A stretch of DNA of 64,000 nucleotides from Sphingobacterium sp. CZ-UAM (GCF_002000245.1 NZ_MTCM01000001.1:558001-622000), one strand, 5' to 3'; positions 44,061 to 54,030 are shown, numbered from the stretch's first letter. Program-made: numbers and translations. The notes: generated by a model from the letters alone, not told the origin.

Positions 44061-44417
44061 TCAAATCGGCCCCTTGGGCCTTGGCCGTGACATAGAGGCA
44101 ATAGCGATCTCCGCGCAGCCTATGATGACATGGGGTAAGTAACTGTACCGGCTAAAATCCAAAAGCCATGGTGATGCCGCCAGGAATAGGCCCGAAAAGA
44201 TATCAAATACCAGATGCACGTCCATCGGCACAACACGAAATAGAGCAAGTTCGTATTGTGTAATAGCACTGTATACCAAGGTCAATATGCCGAGTAGCAC
44301 AAATACTGCTCCTTCGGGACTACTGCTGCTGAGATCAAACAGCTGTGGGCAGAGAATCAGAAAGATCGCTGTTAGATAATCTAGTATGCCATGCATCTTG
44401 GTGCTGAGAACTCTCAT
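44061..44417 (-). CDS. SPW-repeat-like membrane protein
   Basis: 118 residues with four membrane segments and the SPW signature LAASPWLLDFS in the second half; the first half has the matching ILCPQLFDLS. Typical of two-repeat SPW family proteins, whose function is unknown. Starts 23 bp after the 44441 gene's stop on the same strand, so it may belong to the alcohol-dehydrogenase operon. Confidence 0.78.
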   Translation of the reverse strand: MRVLSTKMHGILDYLTAIFLILCPQLFDLSSSSPEGAVFVLLGILTLVYSAITQYELALFRVVPMDVHLVFDIFSGLFLAASPWLLDFSRYSYLPHVIIGCAEIAIASMSRPRPKGPI

Positions 44418-44440
44418 AGGCTATTATTTTAGTTTATCCT

Positions 44441-44962
44441 TTATTTTTTCTTTTTGGAACAAAACTGATAGGCCACCAATCCAATCATTACAGCGGCCAC
44501 AATAGACTTGCCGATCAAGGATTTTTTATTATGCTTCCATTCGGCCCTTAAGCCCAGTTCGTTGACTAAATTCGGAAGGTGCCCCTTTTTAATATCGCAA
44601 AGGATGCCTTCTATCATATTGACCCGGTCGGCGAGCACCAGGGGTAGCCAGCGCCCGTAGCTGGATTCGCTATACTGAAAGGCAATTCGCCTGAGGACTC
44701 CACTGAGGCCAATAGGCGGATTGCTGGTGCCATAGACTGCTGTCAGATTGGGCCTTTCTACAGACTTGAGGATCTCTACGGTCTCCTCCTGTAGCGGCGG
44801 ACGCTGCCAGGAATAGCCCTGATGTTCGGCATTGTTGCGTTTTTTAAGGGGATAGGTCGGATCATTCTTGGGATCAAAATCGATGCCCCAACCCTTAATA
44901 TGGCTGTAGCGCCATTGTCTGTCGTTGATAAAATCTTCGGGTGTAGTTTGATCTGTCATCAT
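44441..44962 (-). CDS. hypothetical protein with C-terminal membrane anchor
   Basis: 173 residues from ATG 44962 (a second ATG follows directly at 44959). Soluble part with DFDPKNDPTYPLKKR, then a C-terminal hydrophobic span (SIVAAVMIGLVAYQF) ending CSKKKK. No family recognised. It begins 17 bp after the dehydrogenase stop. Confidence 0.7.
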   Translation of the reverse strand: MMTDQTTPEDFINDRQWRYSHIKGWGIDFDPKNDPTYPLKKRNNAEHQGYSWQRPPLQEETVEILKSVERPNLTAVYGTSNPPIGLSGVLRRIAFQYSESSYGRWLPLVLADRVNMIEGILCDIKKGHLPNLVNELGLRAEWKHNKKSLIGKSIVAAVMIGLVAYQFCSKKKK

Positions 44963-44979
44963 TATATAAATTTTAGGAT

Positions 44980-46131
44980 TTAAGCGAAGGGTGGAATAAG
45001 CACAGTTTTGATACAATTGTCCAGTTTGGAAGAGAAAATATGATAAGCGTCAGCAACTTCTTCCAATGGAACCCGGTGTGTGATCAATTCCTTGGGATTG
45101 ATGATCCCATCTTGTACATGTTGGATCAGTTTGGGCAGAAGTCGCTTTACCGAGGCTTGGTTAGCCCGTATGCTGATTCCTTTGTTGAGTACATTGCCAA
45201 TGGGCACCAGACTGTCGATAGGGCCGTATACCCCAACAATGGATACGATACCGCCTTTTTTGACGCTATTAATGGCCCAGTGCAAGGCCGTGGTGGATCC
45301 GCCCTGTAACATAAGATAGCGGCCCAACAGCGTATTCATTGTATTGCCGGCAGCTTCACAGCCGACGGCATCGATGCACACATCGGCTCCCAGTGAATCG
45401 GTAATTGTCTTTACAAAAACTACGGGATCGCCAATGGAACGGAAATTAACGGCTTCGCATTGCGCGTATCGTTCGGCAAATTCAAGCCTGTAGTCAACCT
45501 GGTCGATGATAATAACGCGTCCTGCACCAAAAAGCCAGGAGCACTTGGCGGCCATAATACCGATTGGGCCAGCGCCAAAAACAACCACGGTATCGCCGGG
45601 TTGGATACCGGCCATTTCGGCCGCCTGATAACCCGTTGGTACCACATCTGTCAACAGGACAGCGTCGTCCGGGTCCATCCAATCGGGAATAACCACGGGG
45701 CCGACATCCGCATAGGGGACACGGACATATTCGGCCTGCCCGCCAGCATAGCCTCCCGCTGTATGGGAATAGCCAAAGATACCGCCGACAGCTGTAGCCT
45801 CCGGATTGGACTCATGGCAGTTGCCGTACAGTTCCTGCCGGCAAAAGGCACATTTGCCGCAGGCAATATTAAAAGGCACCATCACCCGGTCGCCAACCTG
45901 TAGACTTTCTATTCCGGCGCCGACCTCAACCACTTCACCTATAAATTCGTGTCCAAAAGTAGAGCCTACCCGGGTGTCGGGTACCAGCCCATGGTAGAGA
46001 TGCAGGTCTGATCCGCAGATACAGGAACGCAAGACCCGGACAATGGCATCCTGTGGATGGAGGATCTCTGGCAATGGGGCGTTTTTGTCGGCGCGTACGC
46101 GATAGGGCCCCCGGTAATTCATTGCAAGCAT
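44980..46131 (-). CDS. zinc-dependent alcohol dehydrogenase (MDR family)
   Basis: 383 residues. Catalytic zinc: CICGSDLH and GHEFIGEV; structural zinc: CGKCAFCRQELYGNC. Rossmann glycine motif VVFGAGPIGIM near residue 185. The text resembles the glutathione-independent formaldehyde dehydrogenase-like subgroup, with its long loop after the structural zinc, but the substrate cannot be read from sequence. First gene of a three-gene minus operon. ATG at 46122 is an alternative start. Confidence 0.92.
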   Translation of the reverse strand: MLAMNYRGPYRVRADKNAPLPEILHPQDAIVRVLRSCICGSDLHLYHGLVPDTRVGSTFGHEFIGEVVEVGAGIESLQVGDRVMVPFNIACGKCAFCRQELYGNCHESNPEATAVGGIFGYSHTAGGYAGGQAEYVRVPYADVGPVVIPDWMDPDDAVLLTDVVPTGYQAAEMAGIQPGDTVVVFGAGPIGIMAAKCSWLFGAGRVIIIDQVDYRLEFAERYAQCEAVNFRSIGDPVVFVKTITDSLGADVCIDAVGCEAAGNTMNTLLGRYLMLQGGSTTALHWAINSVKKGGIVSIVGVYGPIDSLVPIGNVLNKGISIRANQASVKRLLPKLIQHVQDGIINPKELITHRVPLEEVADAYHIFSSKLDNCIKTVLIPPFA

Positions 46132-46339
46132 AATTCCTAAAGTTTTAAACGATCAAAAAGCTAGCGCCCGTTCAAGGACACTTATCTAGGGAAGGGATGT
46201 GCCGCAGCATTCGTTTGCCTATTTTGCGGATAGCGGACTTATACGGTAAATTGCGTATTTTGGACAGCAGCAGGAAGTGAATCAGGAACTTCGTATATAA
46301 CAGCCCTATAGTAAAGGCGCTGGTGGCTATATGCAATGT

Positions 46340-46388
46340 TAAAGAAAAATGGCGGGCAGGTAAGCCCCATGAGGTTTACCTGCCCGCC
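46340..46388 (-). terminator. strong terminator of the sigma/FecR/TonB-receptor operon
   Basis: GGCGGGCAGGTAA (46351-46363) pairs perfectly over 13 bp with TTACCTGCCCGCC (46376-46388). On the minus strand it is followed by ATTTTTCTTT, ending the transcript of the 46409-48013 lipoprotein genes. Confidence 0.92.
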
Positions 46389-46408
46389 AGTGCTATCCCA
46401 TGGATCGC

Positions 46409-47200
46409 TTAATCCAGATAGAAGAAAAGCCGGCTGAAGATTTGATTCGGCACTTTGGGCGCAATAAAATAGGGTTGCACCTTGCCCTTATCATTCAATT
46501 TTGGGAAAAAGAAGCCAACGGCAGGCAATTTACTTTTTGCTTCATCGCCTTCAAAAGCCCATTCATCGGTATTGGCCTTGGTGAAATGTACTGTGGCACT
46601 CCGCAGGTCGACCTCTTTGTCAAAGCCCTTGAGTGGCAGATAATCGACATAGACCCATTTTCCGGGAAGCACACGTTTTGCAATATACTCCTTACGGACA
46701 TTGCCCGTAGTTGCATCGACCTGCTGTAACGAAATATCAACCGGAAAATCAATGCTTTTATCATAAATGTAAAAGCCCAGCTTATTGACATTGGGGTCAG
46801 CAGCGGGGGGAACCACCTGCTGTACCTTGCCGTCAAAATAGAGGTAATTGAAATTTACCCTGATGGTATTCTCGGGCAATTCAACGCTATACACTACTTT
46901 CCTGGTCACGGTATCGGTCAGTGTAACCAGCCGTTTTTTGGGTACCCTGTAGCTAAAAGCCGTGGTAAAATGGATATTGCTCTGGGGCTGGATGATAAAA
47001 GCACCCTCTTTATGATCAAATACGGTGGTATCAATCGCCACGACCAAAGGATGCTCAGCACCATTGTAGCCATTGATCAGGATATGCATCGCGCGCTCGA
47101 CTTCAACAGCGTCCTTGTTGCAGGCGCTGAAAAAAAAGGGAACACCGAGCAGCAGCAGTGCCATGCATGGGAAAAATGTCTTTGTCAACAAATTTTTCAT
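46409..47200 (-). CDS. lipoprotein of the sigma-FecR-TonB module, gene 2
   Basis: 263 residues. Signal peptide with FFFSAC (Cys27), so a lipoprotein. Beta-rich with strands such as LVVAIDTTVFDHKEG and VNFNYLYFDGKV, and a C-terminal YFIAPKVPNQIF. It resembles the gene immediately upstream in layout (lipobox, DGK-V motif after NYLYF / NLIYMNGKV), so the two are paralogues. Probably a surface ligand-binding partner of the TonB receptor. No named domain recognised. Confidence 0.8.
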   Translation of the reverse strand: MKNLLTKTFFPCMALLLLGVPFFFSACNKDAVEVERAMHILINGYNGAEHPLVVAIDTTVFDHKEGAFIIQPQSNIHFTTAFSYRVPKKRLVTLTDTVTRKVVYSVELPENTIRVNFNYLYFDGKVQQVVPPAADPNVNKLGFYIYDKSIDFPVDISLQQVDATTGNVRKEYIAKRVLPGKWVYVDYLPLKGFDKEVDLRSATVHFTKANTDEWAFEGDEAKSKLPAVGFFFPKLNDKGKVQPYFIAPKVPNQIFSRLFFYLD

Positions 47201-47209
47201 CTGTATAAA

Positions 47210-48013
47210 TTATAATTCTAAAACCTTATTAAACTGTATCATATTATTGACCGGAGCTTCATTGATGATCAGCAACTTGGAACTGGCCTTTACTGGCGAG
47301 GGCGTCGGAGCAACCGAGGTCAGCGGATTGAATTCATAGGATGTGCCCTGGGTATAGGGGATGTCGGTCCCGGCTTTATAAATATGGGCCCGAAACAAGA
47401 CCGGCGTTTTCTGCCCATTATATTCCTGTACGCCTAAGGGGAAGGGAGCAAAAGAAATGGGCTGAGAGAACTCGTTGGGCTTTAGGTTTTTGATCCGGAC
47501 GACCTCTTCAAACACTTTGGGGATAAAATAGTATTTCTTGAATACAATATCCACGGGTTCGCGGTAATTTAAAATATTGGACTGGAACATATAGACCAAT
47601 TGCACCTTGCCCTCCACGGGTGCCGGGATCACTGGGAAATCGCCTACCTTTCCGTTCATATAGATCAGGTTGAGGTTGGTCTCGGCTTCCGTATCGTTGG
47701 CTCTGATTTCCCGCTCCAGCAGAATTTTATCGCTGGCTTTGGATTTCATGGTGAATTTTAAGCTTTGCTTCTTCGGGTCATTGAAATTATAGGTGGCGCC
47801 AAAAGCAATTTTGCTAAATGCTGACGTCACTGTAGGAGGAAAGGTGTCAAGTTGCAGCGTAAGTTCCTCATTGCTGTTATTGTACCCACTTAAATTGAAC
47901 AGATGTATATTGGAATGGTACAAAAGCTCGTCTCCGCCTTTGTTGCAGGACAGGAGGCCGAAGAGCAGAAAAAAGCTGATTGCCGTGGCTGTTAAAATGT
48001 TTTTTATGTTCAT
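47210..48013 (-). CDS. lipoprotein of the sigma-FecR-TonB module, gene 1
   Basis: 267 residues from ATG 48013 (the open frame extends into the receptor gene). Lipobox LLSC near residue 23. Same arrangement as the 46409 gene: INLIHLFNLSGYNNSN-type first strand, NLNLIYMNGKVGDFPV, and YYFIPKVFEEV. Ten bp after the receptor stop and 9 bp before the paralogue. Likely the surface partner of the receptor in place of a SusD. Confidence 0.8.
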   Translation of the reverse strand: MNIKNILTATAISFFLLFGLLSCNKGGDELLYHSNIHLFNLSGYNNSNEELTLQLDTFPPTVTSAFSKIAFGATYNFNDPKKQSLKFTMKSKASDKILLEREIRANDTEAETNLNLIYMNGKVGDFPVIPAPVEGKVQLVYMFQSNILNYREPVDIVFKKYYFIPKVFEEVVRIKNLKPNEFSQPISFAPFPLGVQEYNGQKTPVLFRAHIYKAGTDIPYTQGTSYEFNPLTSVAPTPSPVKASSKLLIINEAPVNNMIQFNKVLEL

Positions 48014-48023
48014 TACGCTTGAT

Positions 48024-51000
48024 TTAAAATGTATATCCAATGGACAGGCTAAAGGAACTGCCTACTTTGCGGTTAAAGGTTTCTTTGTCGCCTATGCGCA
48101 TCTTTTTGGTTCCGTCCTTAGAGGTCTCGTAGTAACCTTCCTCATATTTTTGGGAAAACCCGAATTTCCACTCGTAGATCTCGTCCCACTCCTGGGTCGG
48201 CCACTCGGAGTTTGACAGGCCTTTCCAGCGGTCCTGTATCTTGTAGGTTTCGGGCCTGTTGACATAAAAACGGAAGGGGCTATTCAGCAGATTGCTGAGG
48301 TTGAGCTTAAGGTCCAGGTTTTTGTTTTTCAGCAATTTGTAGCTCAGCTGCGCATCCAGCTGATTGCGGGGACGCTCGTATTCGATCAGGTCTTCGCTCA
48401 TGGCGGTCATAAAGGTTTTGTACCCCATATGGTTGAAGGCGACGTTGGCACCTAGGCGGTCTCCGGCATATTGTAAGGCGGCATTGTAGACGACGGGGAT
48501 CTGTCCATAGAGCGGGCGCTTGCTTTTGAGGAACTGTTTTTCGCGGTACTCAAAGGTATTCCCATATTTATCCGTGTCGATGCTCTTGGCCCTGAATTCG
48601 GCGGACTGCACTTCGGAGCTTTGCAGGGTGACGTTGCCGCTGAAATTAAAATCCTCGAGCAGGGAGCCCGGCAGTATAAACCCGAGGTTCTTGCGTATAT
48701 CAAACTCCAGCCCCTTGACTTTGGCCCATTCGGAGTTGTTGGTGGTGACATAGATGCGGTGGGAGGAATCCATCATCTGCCGGTACAATTCGATCGGGTT
48801 CTGGAAATATTTATAGAAAAATCCAATGGAGATCACTTCCGCTAGGGAAGGATACCATTCCAGACGCATATCATAATGGTCTATGACGGTAGACAGCACA
48901 CCTTCATTGCGGCGGTAGGCACCGCCCAGTGCAGGATCCTGCCGTACCATCCTGGAGTTTTCGATCAGTGCGGGGCGCACGACCGACTGCGAATAGGCCA
49001 TCCGGATATTGAAGTCCTGTACGGGGGTCAAGGTCAGGCTCGCCGAGGGCAGGTAGCGCCAGGTTTTCTCTTCGGTCTCGGGATCTGCCGTCATGCCCAC
49101 CAGTTTGCCGGTTTTCGGATCGACAAAGCGCTGCTTGCGCATGGCAATGGTGCGGGCATCCATCTGCAGGTCATTATCGCCATTCTGCAGGCTTTTATAC
49201 TTGAAGTATTCGGCACGTAGTCCCCAGACCAGCCGGATCCAGGAGTTGAACCGGTTGTCTAGCATGCCATAGACGGCCTGGTTGATATTCTTGCCTTCAT
49301 AGGCGCTGATGGAGAAGGCGGCGGGATAATAGAACATCCCATGTAGAGGGTCTTTAAAATCCAGGTACTTCGACCAGGTGTTGACGGGCGAAAAGGTATT
49401 TGCACCGACCGAAACAATCGGCAGGGAGACCCATTCGAACAAGCCATGGCGATCCATAAACTGATAGCCGGCTTTCAGGGTCTGCTTTTGCCCGAGCCAG
49501 TTGGTCTGGTAGCTCAATGCGCCCTCGGCAATTTGGTTGGTCTCCGTATAATGGTATTCGGAGCGTGTAAATGTGCCGTCACCGGCATTGGCATAGTGCG
49601 AAGGCACAACATTGTACAGGGTATCATTGAGGGTGCCCCGGGGTTCGAGCCAGGCTTCGGTGGCATCTTTCTCTCGGTTGTTCAGCCGGTTGCGGGCAAT
49701 ATTCCATTCGGCTTTAAAATTACCGAAACGATGTTCGCCATCCAGCCTGTTCTGGAGCATATCGATAAATTTGGGGCGGTCATACTCCCGGATAGCGGGT
49801 CTCGAACCATGGCCAATGTCGTTTCCCCAACCCTCAATCACGGAAAACTGATTGTTGAACATGCGGGAATAAAAGTTGCGGGCAGTTATTTTATGATTTT
49901 TGCTGTTCCAGCCCAGGTTGACCAATCCGCTTAGACTTGAATTGAAGTTGTACTGCCTAGCGCTGGTCGGATTGATTTCTTTTCCGCTGCTGATATCGTA
50001 GCTTTTTCCGTCTGTTTTTTGCCAGTTGCCTCGTTCAAAATCGGAGATCTGGTCAATAGACTGTTCATTGCGGTAACTGATTGAACCTACAAAACCAAAG
50101 ATTCCTTTCGTGCTATTGTAGCTCCGCCCCAGGCTGAACTGATAGTTTTGTCCGGGTAGCGCGGTATATTTTCGTGTTCCCAGACGTTCCAGTCCGCCGA
50201 TGCGCTTGTTCTGTGCCCCAATCATTTCGGGCGTAAAAGGCGTGACTCCTTCGGGCACGGGTTTGTACGGGTTGGCGGGATCGTAGTTGATGCCGTTGAA
50301 TACGGTCAGATCCCGCGGGAACTTGCCCCGTGTGCCATCGTCAAAAGCCAGGTAGTCCCAGCTGCCACGGCCATAGCCCAGGAAATCTTTTCCCGTAGAG
50401 CCATTGATATATTTGCTGCCCAGCGAAAAGGAGGTGAAATTTTTCAATGGAATGGCCAGGGTGTTGATCTGGACCAGTCCACCGCCAAAGCCAAAGCTCA
50501 GGTCCGGCGATGCGGTCTTGTGGATAACGACATTGTCGATCAGGTTGCTCGGTACGATATCAAATTCGAAGTCCCGGACCTGCACGTCGGTGCTGGGGAG
50601 GGTCGCGCCATCCATCATGGCGAGGTTATAGCGTTCGGCAATACCGCGGATCACGACCCGGCGGTTGTCATTGGTGCTGACACCGGAGATGCGCTTCAGG
50701 GTCTCACCAACGTTTTTGTCGGGTAAAACAGCTATCTGCTCCCGACTGATTCCGTTGGAGATCGTCGCTGCATTTTTTTGTTTGGTATAGAGCGAAGCAA
50801 TACTTTCCTGTTTATAGCTGCCGGTGACGACCACCTGTTCCAGGCTTTTTACGGCATCCTTTAACACGATGCTGAGGTTGGTCTGCTTGCCGGCATGGAC
50901 AAGGATGTCGGTGATCCTTTTTGTCTGATGGGATATGTAACGGACTTCCATGGTATAGGTCCCGGCAGGGATGTTGAGCGTATAACTACCATCGGCCTTA

Positions 51001-51479
51001 CTTTTCAGGGCCTGGCCCGTTTGGAGCACGGTGATGCTGGCATCTGCGAGCGCTTCGCCGTTTTCGTCTGTAATCCTCCCACTGATCGTGCCCTGCTGTT
51101 GGGCGCCGATGTTGCTTGTGCCCCTGGCGGCTGAAAGGGGACTGCTGTTTGTCTTTTTTGCCGAAACAAGCACGGATTGATCCCGCAGTTCAAAGCTCAG
51201 CGGCTGGTTTTTGAAGATTTCTGCCAGTACAGTGTTAATATCGGTGTTTTTAGTTTCTATGCTGACCGGTCTGGACATTTTGAGCAGGCTGCCTTCGACC
51301 AAAAATCCATAGCCTGTCTGCGTACTTATTTTTTTGAATACTTTGGCCAGTGAGCTGTTCTTCTCGGAGAGGCTGATGTTTTGTCCTACTGCCCCCAAGC
51401 TGATCTGTAGCATGCCAAAAGCGGTCATGAAGGTGCTTAGCTTCATTTTCAATAGTATGTTTGTATTTTTTTTATACAT
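48024..51479 (-). CDS. TonB-dependent receptor with STN signalling domain
   Basis: 1151 residues. Order: signal peptide; STN domain (about 40-105: LSEKNSSLAKVFKKISTQTGYGF); carboxypeptidase-like regulatory domain (GTISGRITDENGEALADASI); plug (LEQVVVTGSYKQ, GVSTNDNRRVVIRGIAERYN, LIDNVVIHKTASPDLSFGFGGG); long barrel ending SLSIGYTF. The plug and DLSFGFGGGLVQINT are of the OmpCirA type, different from SusC. The STN domain talks to the FecR protein encoded upstream, so substrate binding outside should release the sigma factor. Substrate unknown. Confidence 0.92.
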   Translation of the reverse strand: MYKKNTNILLKMKLSTFMTAFGMLQISLGAVGQNISLSEKNSSLAKVFKKISTQTGYGFLVEGSLLKMSRPVSIETKNTDINTVLAEIFKNQPLSFELRDQSVLVSAKKTNSSPLSAARGTSNIGAQQQGTISGRITDENGEALADASITVLQTGQALKSKADGSYTLNIPAGTYTMEVRYISHQTKRITDILVHAGKQTNLSIVLKDAVKSLEQVVVTGSYKQESIASLYTKQKNAATISNGISREQIAVLPDKNVGETLKRISGVSTNDNRRVVIRGIAERYNLAMMDGATLPSTDVQVRDFEFDIVPSNLIDNVVIHKTASPDLSFGFGGGLVQINTLAIPLKNFTSFSLGSKYINGSTGKDFLGYGRGSWDYLAFDDGTRGKFPRDLTVFNGINYDPANPYKPVPEGVTPFTPEMIGAQNKRIGGLERLGTRKYTALPGQNYQFSLGRSYNSTKGIFGFVGSISYRNEQSIDQISDFERGNWQKTDGKSYDISSGKEINPTSARQYNFNSSLSGLVNLGWNSKNHKITARNFYSRMFNNQFSVIEGWGNDIGHGSRPAIREYDRPKFIDMLQNRLDGEHRFGNFKAEWNIARNRLNNREKDATEAWLEPRGTLNDTLYNVVPSHYANAGDGTFTRSEYHYTETNQIAEGALSYQTNWLGQKQTLKAGYQFMDRHGLFEWVSLPIVSVGANTFSPVNTWSKYLDFKDPLHGMFYYPAAFSISAYEGKNINQAVYGMLDNRFNSWIRLVWGLRAEYFKYKSLQNGDNDLQMDARTIAMRKQRFVDPKTGKLVGMTADPETEEKTWRYLPSASLTLTPVQDFNIRMAYSQSVVRPALIENSRMVRQDPALGGAYRRNEGVLSTVIDHYDMRLEWYPSLAEVISIGFFYKYFQNPIELYRQMMDSSHRIYVTTNNSEWAKVKGLEFDIRKNLGFILPGSLLEDFNFSGNVTLQSSEVQSAEFRAKSIDTDKYGNTFEYREKQFLKSKRPLYGQIPVVYNAALQYAGDRLGANVAFNHMGYKTFMTAMSEDLIEYERPRNQLDAQLSYKLLKNKNLDLKLNLSNLLNSPFRFYVNRPETYKIQDRWKGLSNSEWPTQEWDEIYEWKFGFSQKYEEGYYETSKDGTKKMRIGDKETFNRKVGSSFSLSIGYTF

Positions 51480-51598
51480 TTGTTAAGCTGAAATATGTGT
51501 TAAATCGGATCGAGAAATTCATTTGCCTATTCCGGCTATCGGCCAGTAGTGTTACGACCACTATTGGCTTTTTTTGGAATCGGACATTGGGTTGTGTA

Positions 51599-52765
51599 TT
51601 ATCTTGTTTCTACAATAAGCCTCCTTCCTTGCATTTCTACCTGAATGCTTTTAAACGTTTTTAATAGATTCAATACTTTTTCAAAAGGCCAGGAACGCGG
51701 TATCCTTCCCGTAAAGGTTTCCTTTGTCGCGGCGCCCTGATAATGGATGTCCACATTGTACCAACGGCCCAGTTCGTCGATGACGCTGCCGATATCGGCA
51801 TCCGTAAAGTCAAAGTAGCCCTCTTTCCAGGCGATGATCTCGGCGGGGTCCACCTGTTTGACGGATAGGGAGCTGCCGGCCACGATACCTTGTTGACCGG
51901 GCTTGAGGACAATGCGCTGCAGGGCATTGCTCAGGGCGATGGAACCGCTCAGGAGGGTTGTTTTGGTCCTGGATTTGGCCTGGTAGGTATTGACGTTAAA
52001 GTGGGTGCCTAGCACTTCGATCGTTTGGTTTTCGGACTTCACCCGGAAAGGCATGGCGGCATTGTGTGCTACCTCAAAGTATACCTCGCCGCTGATCGTC
52101 ACTTCCCGTGAATTACCGCGGAAGGCAGAGGGGTAGGTGATCGAAGATTGTGCATTCAGCCAGACCTGGGTGCCGTCCGCTAAGGTCAGCTGATACCTGC
52201 CGCCACGGGGGGTGGATAGGGTATTGACATGTACCTTGCTGACTTTATTGTCGGCGGTATAGACCAGGTTGCCCGGTTTGATTTTGTTGATATGAATATT
52301 TCCATCGCTGCTGAGCTCGCCGTTTTTGGATTCATCCAGCAGGATCTTTTGCCCATTGCCGAGTGTCAGGATGGCTTGATCCGTTGCGGGCTGGATCGTA
52401 CTGCTTTGTGCCGCTGTGCTCAGGGATTGCTTGTCTGGCTGCTTCTTGAAGAGGTAAAATGAGGCAGCACAGAGCAGGATCAGCGATGCCGCTACTTGCC
52501 ACAGCCTATTGCGCGGGTGTAGGAAAGCGTGCTTTTTGGGTATTTCTGCCGCTGGATTGATCTCTGGGCCCAGCTGATCGAAAATCTTTTCCTGCAATTG
52601 TTTTTTGCGGACGGCACGCTCCTCCGAGCTTAAACTGTTGGTGATATCCGGATTGCTTTCAAATGAGGCGTACCAGTCATCGAGCGTCTGGAGTTCCTCT
52701 TCCGTGATCGTTCCGGCTTCGTATTTCGCGAGTATGTCGAGTATGTATTGATTTTGATCGTCCAT
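51599..52765 (-). CDS. FecR-family anti-sigma factor
   Basis: 388 residues. Cytoplasmic anti-sigma N-terminus (YEAGTITEEELQTLDDWY), membrane span at about 84-103 (LWQVAASLILLCAASFYLF), FecR domain (TPRGGRYQLTLADGTQVWLNAQSSITYP, EVTISGEVYFEVAH, FRVKSENQTIEVLGTHFNV) and DUF4974 end (IIAWKEGYFDFTDADIGSVI, FTGRIPRSWPFEKVLNLL). Transmits the signal from the STN domain of the downstream receptor to the sigma factor. 75 bp after the sigma gene. Confidence 0.93.
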   Translation of the reverse strand: MDDQNQYILDILAKYEAGTITEEELQTLDDWYASFESNPDITNSLSSEERAVRKKQLQEKIFDQLGPEINPAAEIPKKHAFLHPRNRLWQVAASLILLCAASFYLFKKQPDKQSLSTAAQSSTIQPATDQAILTLGNGQKILLDESKNGELSSDGNIHINKIKPGNLVYTADNKVSKVHVNTLSTPRGGRYQLTLADGTQVWLNAQSSITYPSAFRGNSREVTISGEVYFEVAHNAAMPFRVKSENQTIEVLGTHFNVNTYQAKSRTKTTLLSGSIALSNALQRIVLKPGQQGIVAGSSLSVKQVDPAEIIAWKEGYFDFTDADIGSVIDELGRWYNVDIHYQGAATKETFTGRIPRSWPFEKVLNLLKTFKSIQVEMQGRRLIVETR

Positions 52766-52840
52766 TTCCTTTGCTTTATACTAACTAGTACCCTAAGTCT
52801 TCAAAAGCGGGAACGGGAATTTCAAAAAAAATGAATTCGC

Positions 52841-53449
52841 TTAATTTTTGTGCATATAGAACAGCAGCAGCAGATAGAAAATATCCATTTGCTTTTCTTT
52901 GATCTCGGTGCGCATGATATGCATGGATTTGGTAATGTGCTTGCGCACCATGGCCACAGAAATATTCAGTTGGTCGGCGATATCCTGATTGGAACGTTTT
53001 TCGAAACGGCTCAATAGAAAGACCTCTTTGCAGGTGGCGGGCATTTTTTCGGTGATCTTAAAAATCTCGGCATGGATCTGTTTGGACTCGAGGATATTGT
53101 CGGGCTGGACCGGAGCGCTATGCCCGATGTAGGCTACAGTCTCGATGTATTTATCCTGGACTTTTTGCGCCCGATAGGTCTTAAAGACCTGAAATTTAAT
53201 TGCTGTTTTTAAGTAGGCCTCCAGGGAATGGCTGAGCTGGATTTCCTTTCGCCGCAAATAAAAATTAACAAAAACATCTTGGACGATTTCCTCGGCCAGG
53301 GCAAGGGAGAGTGTCCTTTTGCCTGCCAGATTGATTAAGGGTTCCCAATAACGGTTATAGAGTTCGGAAAAAGCAGCTTTATTGTCTTTCAATTGGACCA
53401 AATCGAGCAGTTCCTGATCTGTAAGTGCTGTAAATTCACAATTAGCCAT
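52841..53449 (-). CDS. ECF RNA polymerase sigma-70 factor
   Basis: 202 residues from ATG 53449, chosen because the longer frame adds a hydrophobic N-terminus not found in the family. Sigma2 with FSELYNRYWEPLINLA and EEIVQDVFVNFYLRR, sigma4 with LLSRFEKRSNQDIADQLNISVAMVRKHITKS. A hydrophobic tail (MDIFYLLLLFYMHKN) is typical of the Bacteroidota FecI-like group. First gene of its module. Confidence 0.92.
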   Translation of the reverse strand: MANCEFTALTDQELLDLVQLKDNKAAFSELYNRYWEPLINLAGKRTLSLALAEEIVQDVFVNFYLRRKEIQLSHSLEAYLKTAIKFQVFKTYRAQKVQDKYIETVAYIGHSAPVQPDNILESKQIHAEIFKITEKMPATCKEVFLLSRFEKRSNQDIADQLNISVAMVRKHITKSMHIMRTEIKEKQMDIFYLLLLFYMHKN

Positions 53450-53707
53450 GATAATTAAGCAAAACCAAATATAGATAGGCAATTATACCTCTGCGTTTTA
53501 CGAATATTAATAAATTATTAATCTTCATTTGGACTATTGCGCTGCCGGAGGGCTGCATTTTTTTTATACTTTATTTTTGACTATCGTTGTTTGATGGTCA
53601 AAAGTTTTTATATTTGTTATAATAAATAACAGAAGCTAACAAGGGGCTCATGGGGATGATCAGCCCGTGTTATGAATTTGGTTATGGACCAAAAATAATG
53701 TGCAACA

Positions 53708-53944
53708 ATGAAGTATTACTTATTGACCTTTTCAGTTTCGGCCCAGGTGCTGGCCAAACGTGCCGATCTCATCAGCTATCTTAGTCGTCATATCGCTGAC
53801 CTGAAATATATTTCCGCTGACTTGCAGGACAGGTTATGTACAATAACGGTACGGACCTTAAAACGCGACGAAGCCGCTATCTTGAACCTGATCGCCATCC
53901 GGGGATTTAAGGCTGCGTTTTTATCGGCGGTGGAGAGTACGTAG
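53708..53944 (+). CDS. small conserved-looking protein
   Basis: 78 residues with alternating strands and helices (YYLLTFSV, LISYLSRHIADLKYI, LCTITVRTL, AILNLIAIRGFKAAFL), as in a beta-alpha-beta-beta-alpha-beta HMA-like fold but without metal-binding cysteines. Family not recognised. Base composition is host-like. Confidence 0.55.
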   Translation: MKYYLLTFSVSAQVLAKRADLISYLSRHIADLKYISADLQDRLCTITVRTLKRDEAAILNLIAIRGFKAAFLSAVEST

Positions 53945-53953
53945 ACGCGTATC

Positions 53954-54030
53954 ACTGTCGAGAGCTTATCGCTGTCGAACGTGTATAACAGTGGAACGCA
54001 TAATAACTGTCGAATGTGTATAACCGTCGA
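53954..54030. repeat. short CTGTCGA direct repeats
   Basis: CTGTCGAACGTGTATAAC (53972-53989) recurs as CTGTCGAATGTGTATAAC (54007-54024), 35 bp apart, with one mismatch. ACTGTCGAGAG near 53954 and CCGTCGATGG near 54024 are shorter relatives. Immediately downstream of the small gene. Confidence 0.6.
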
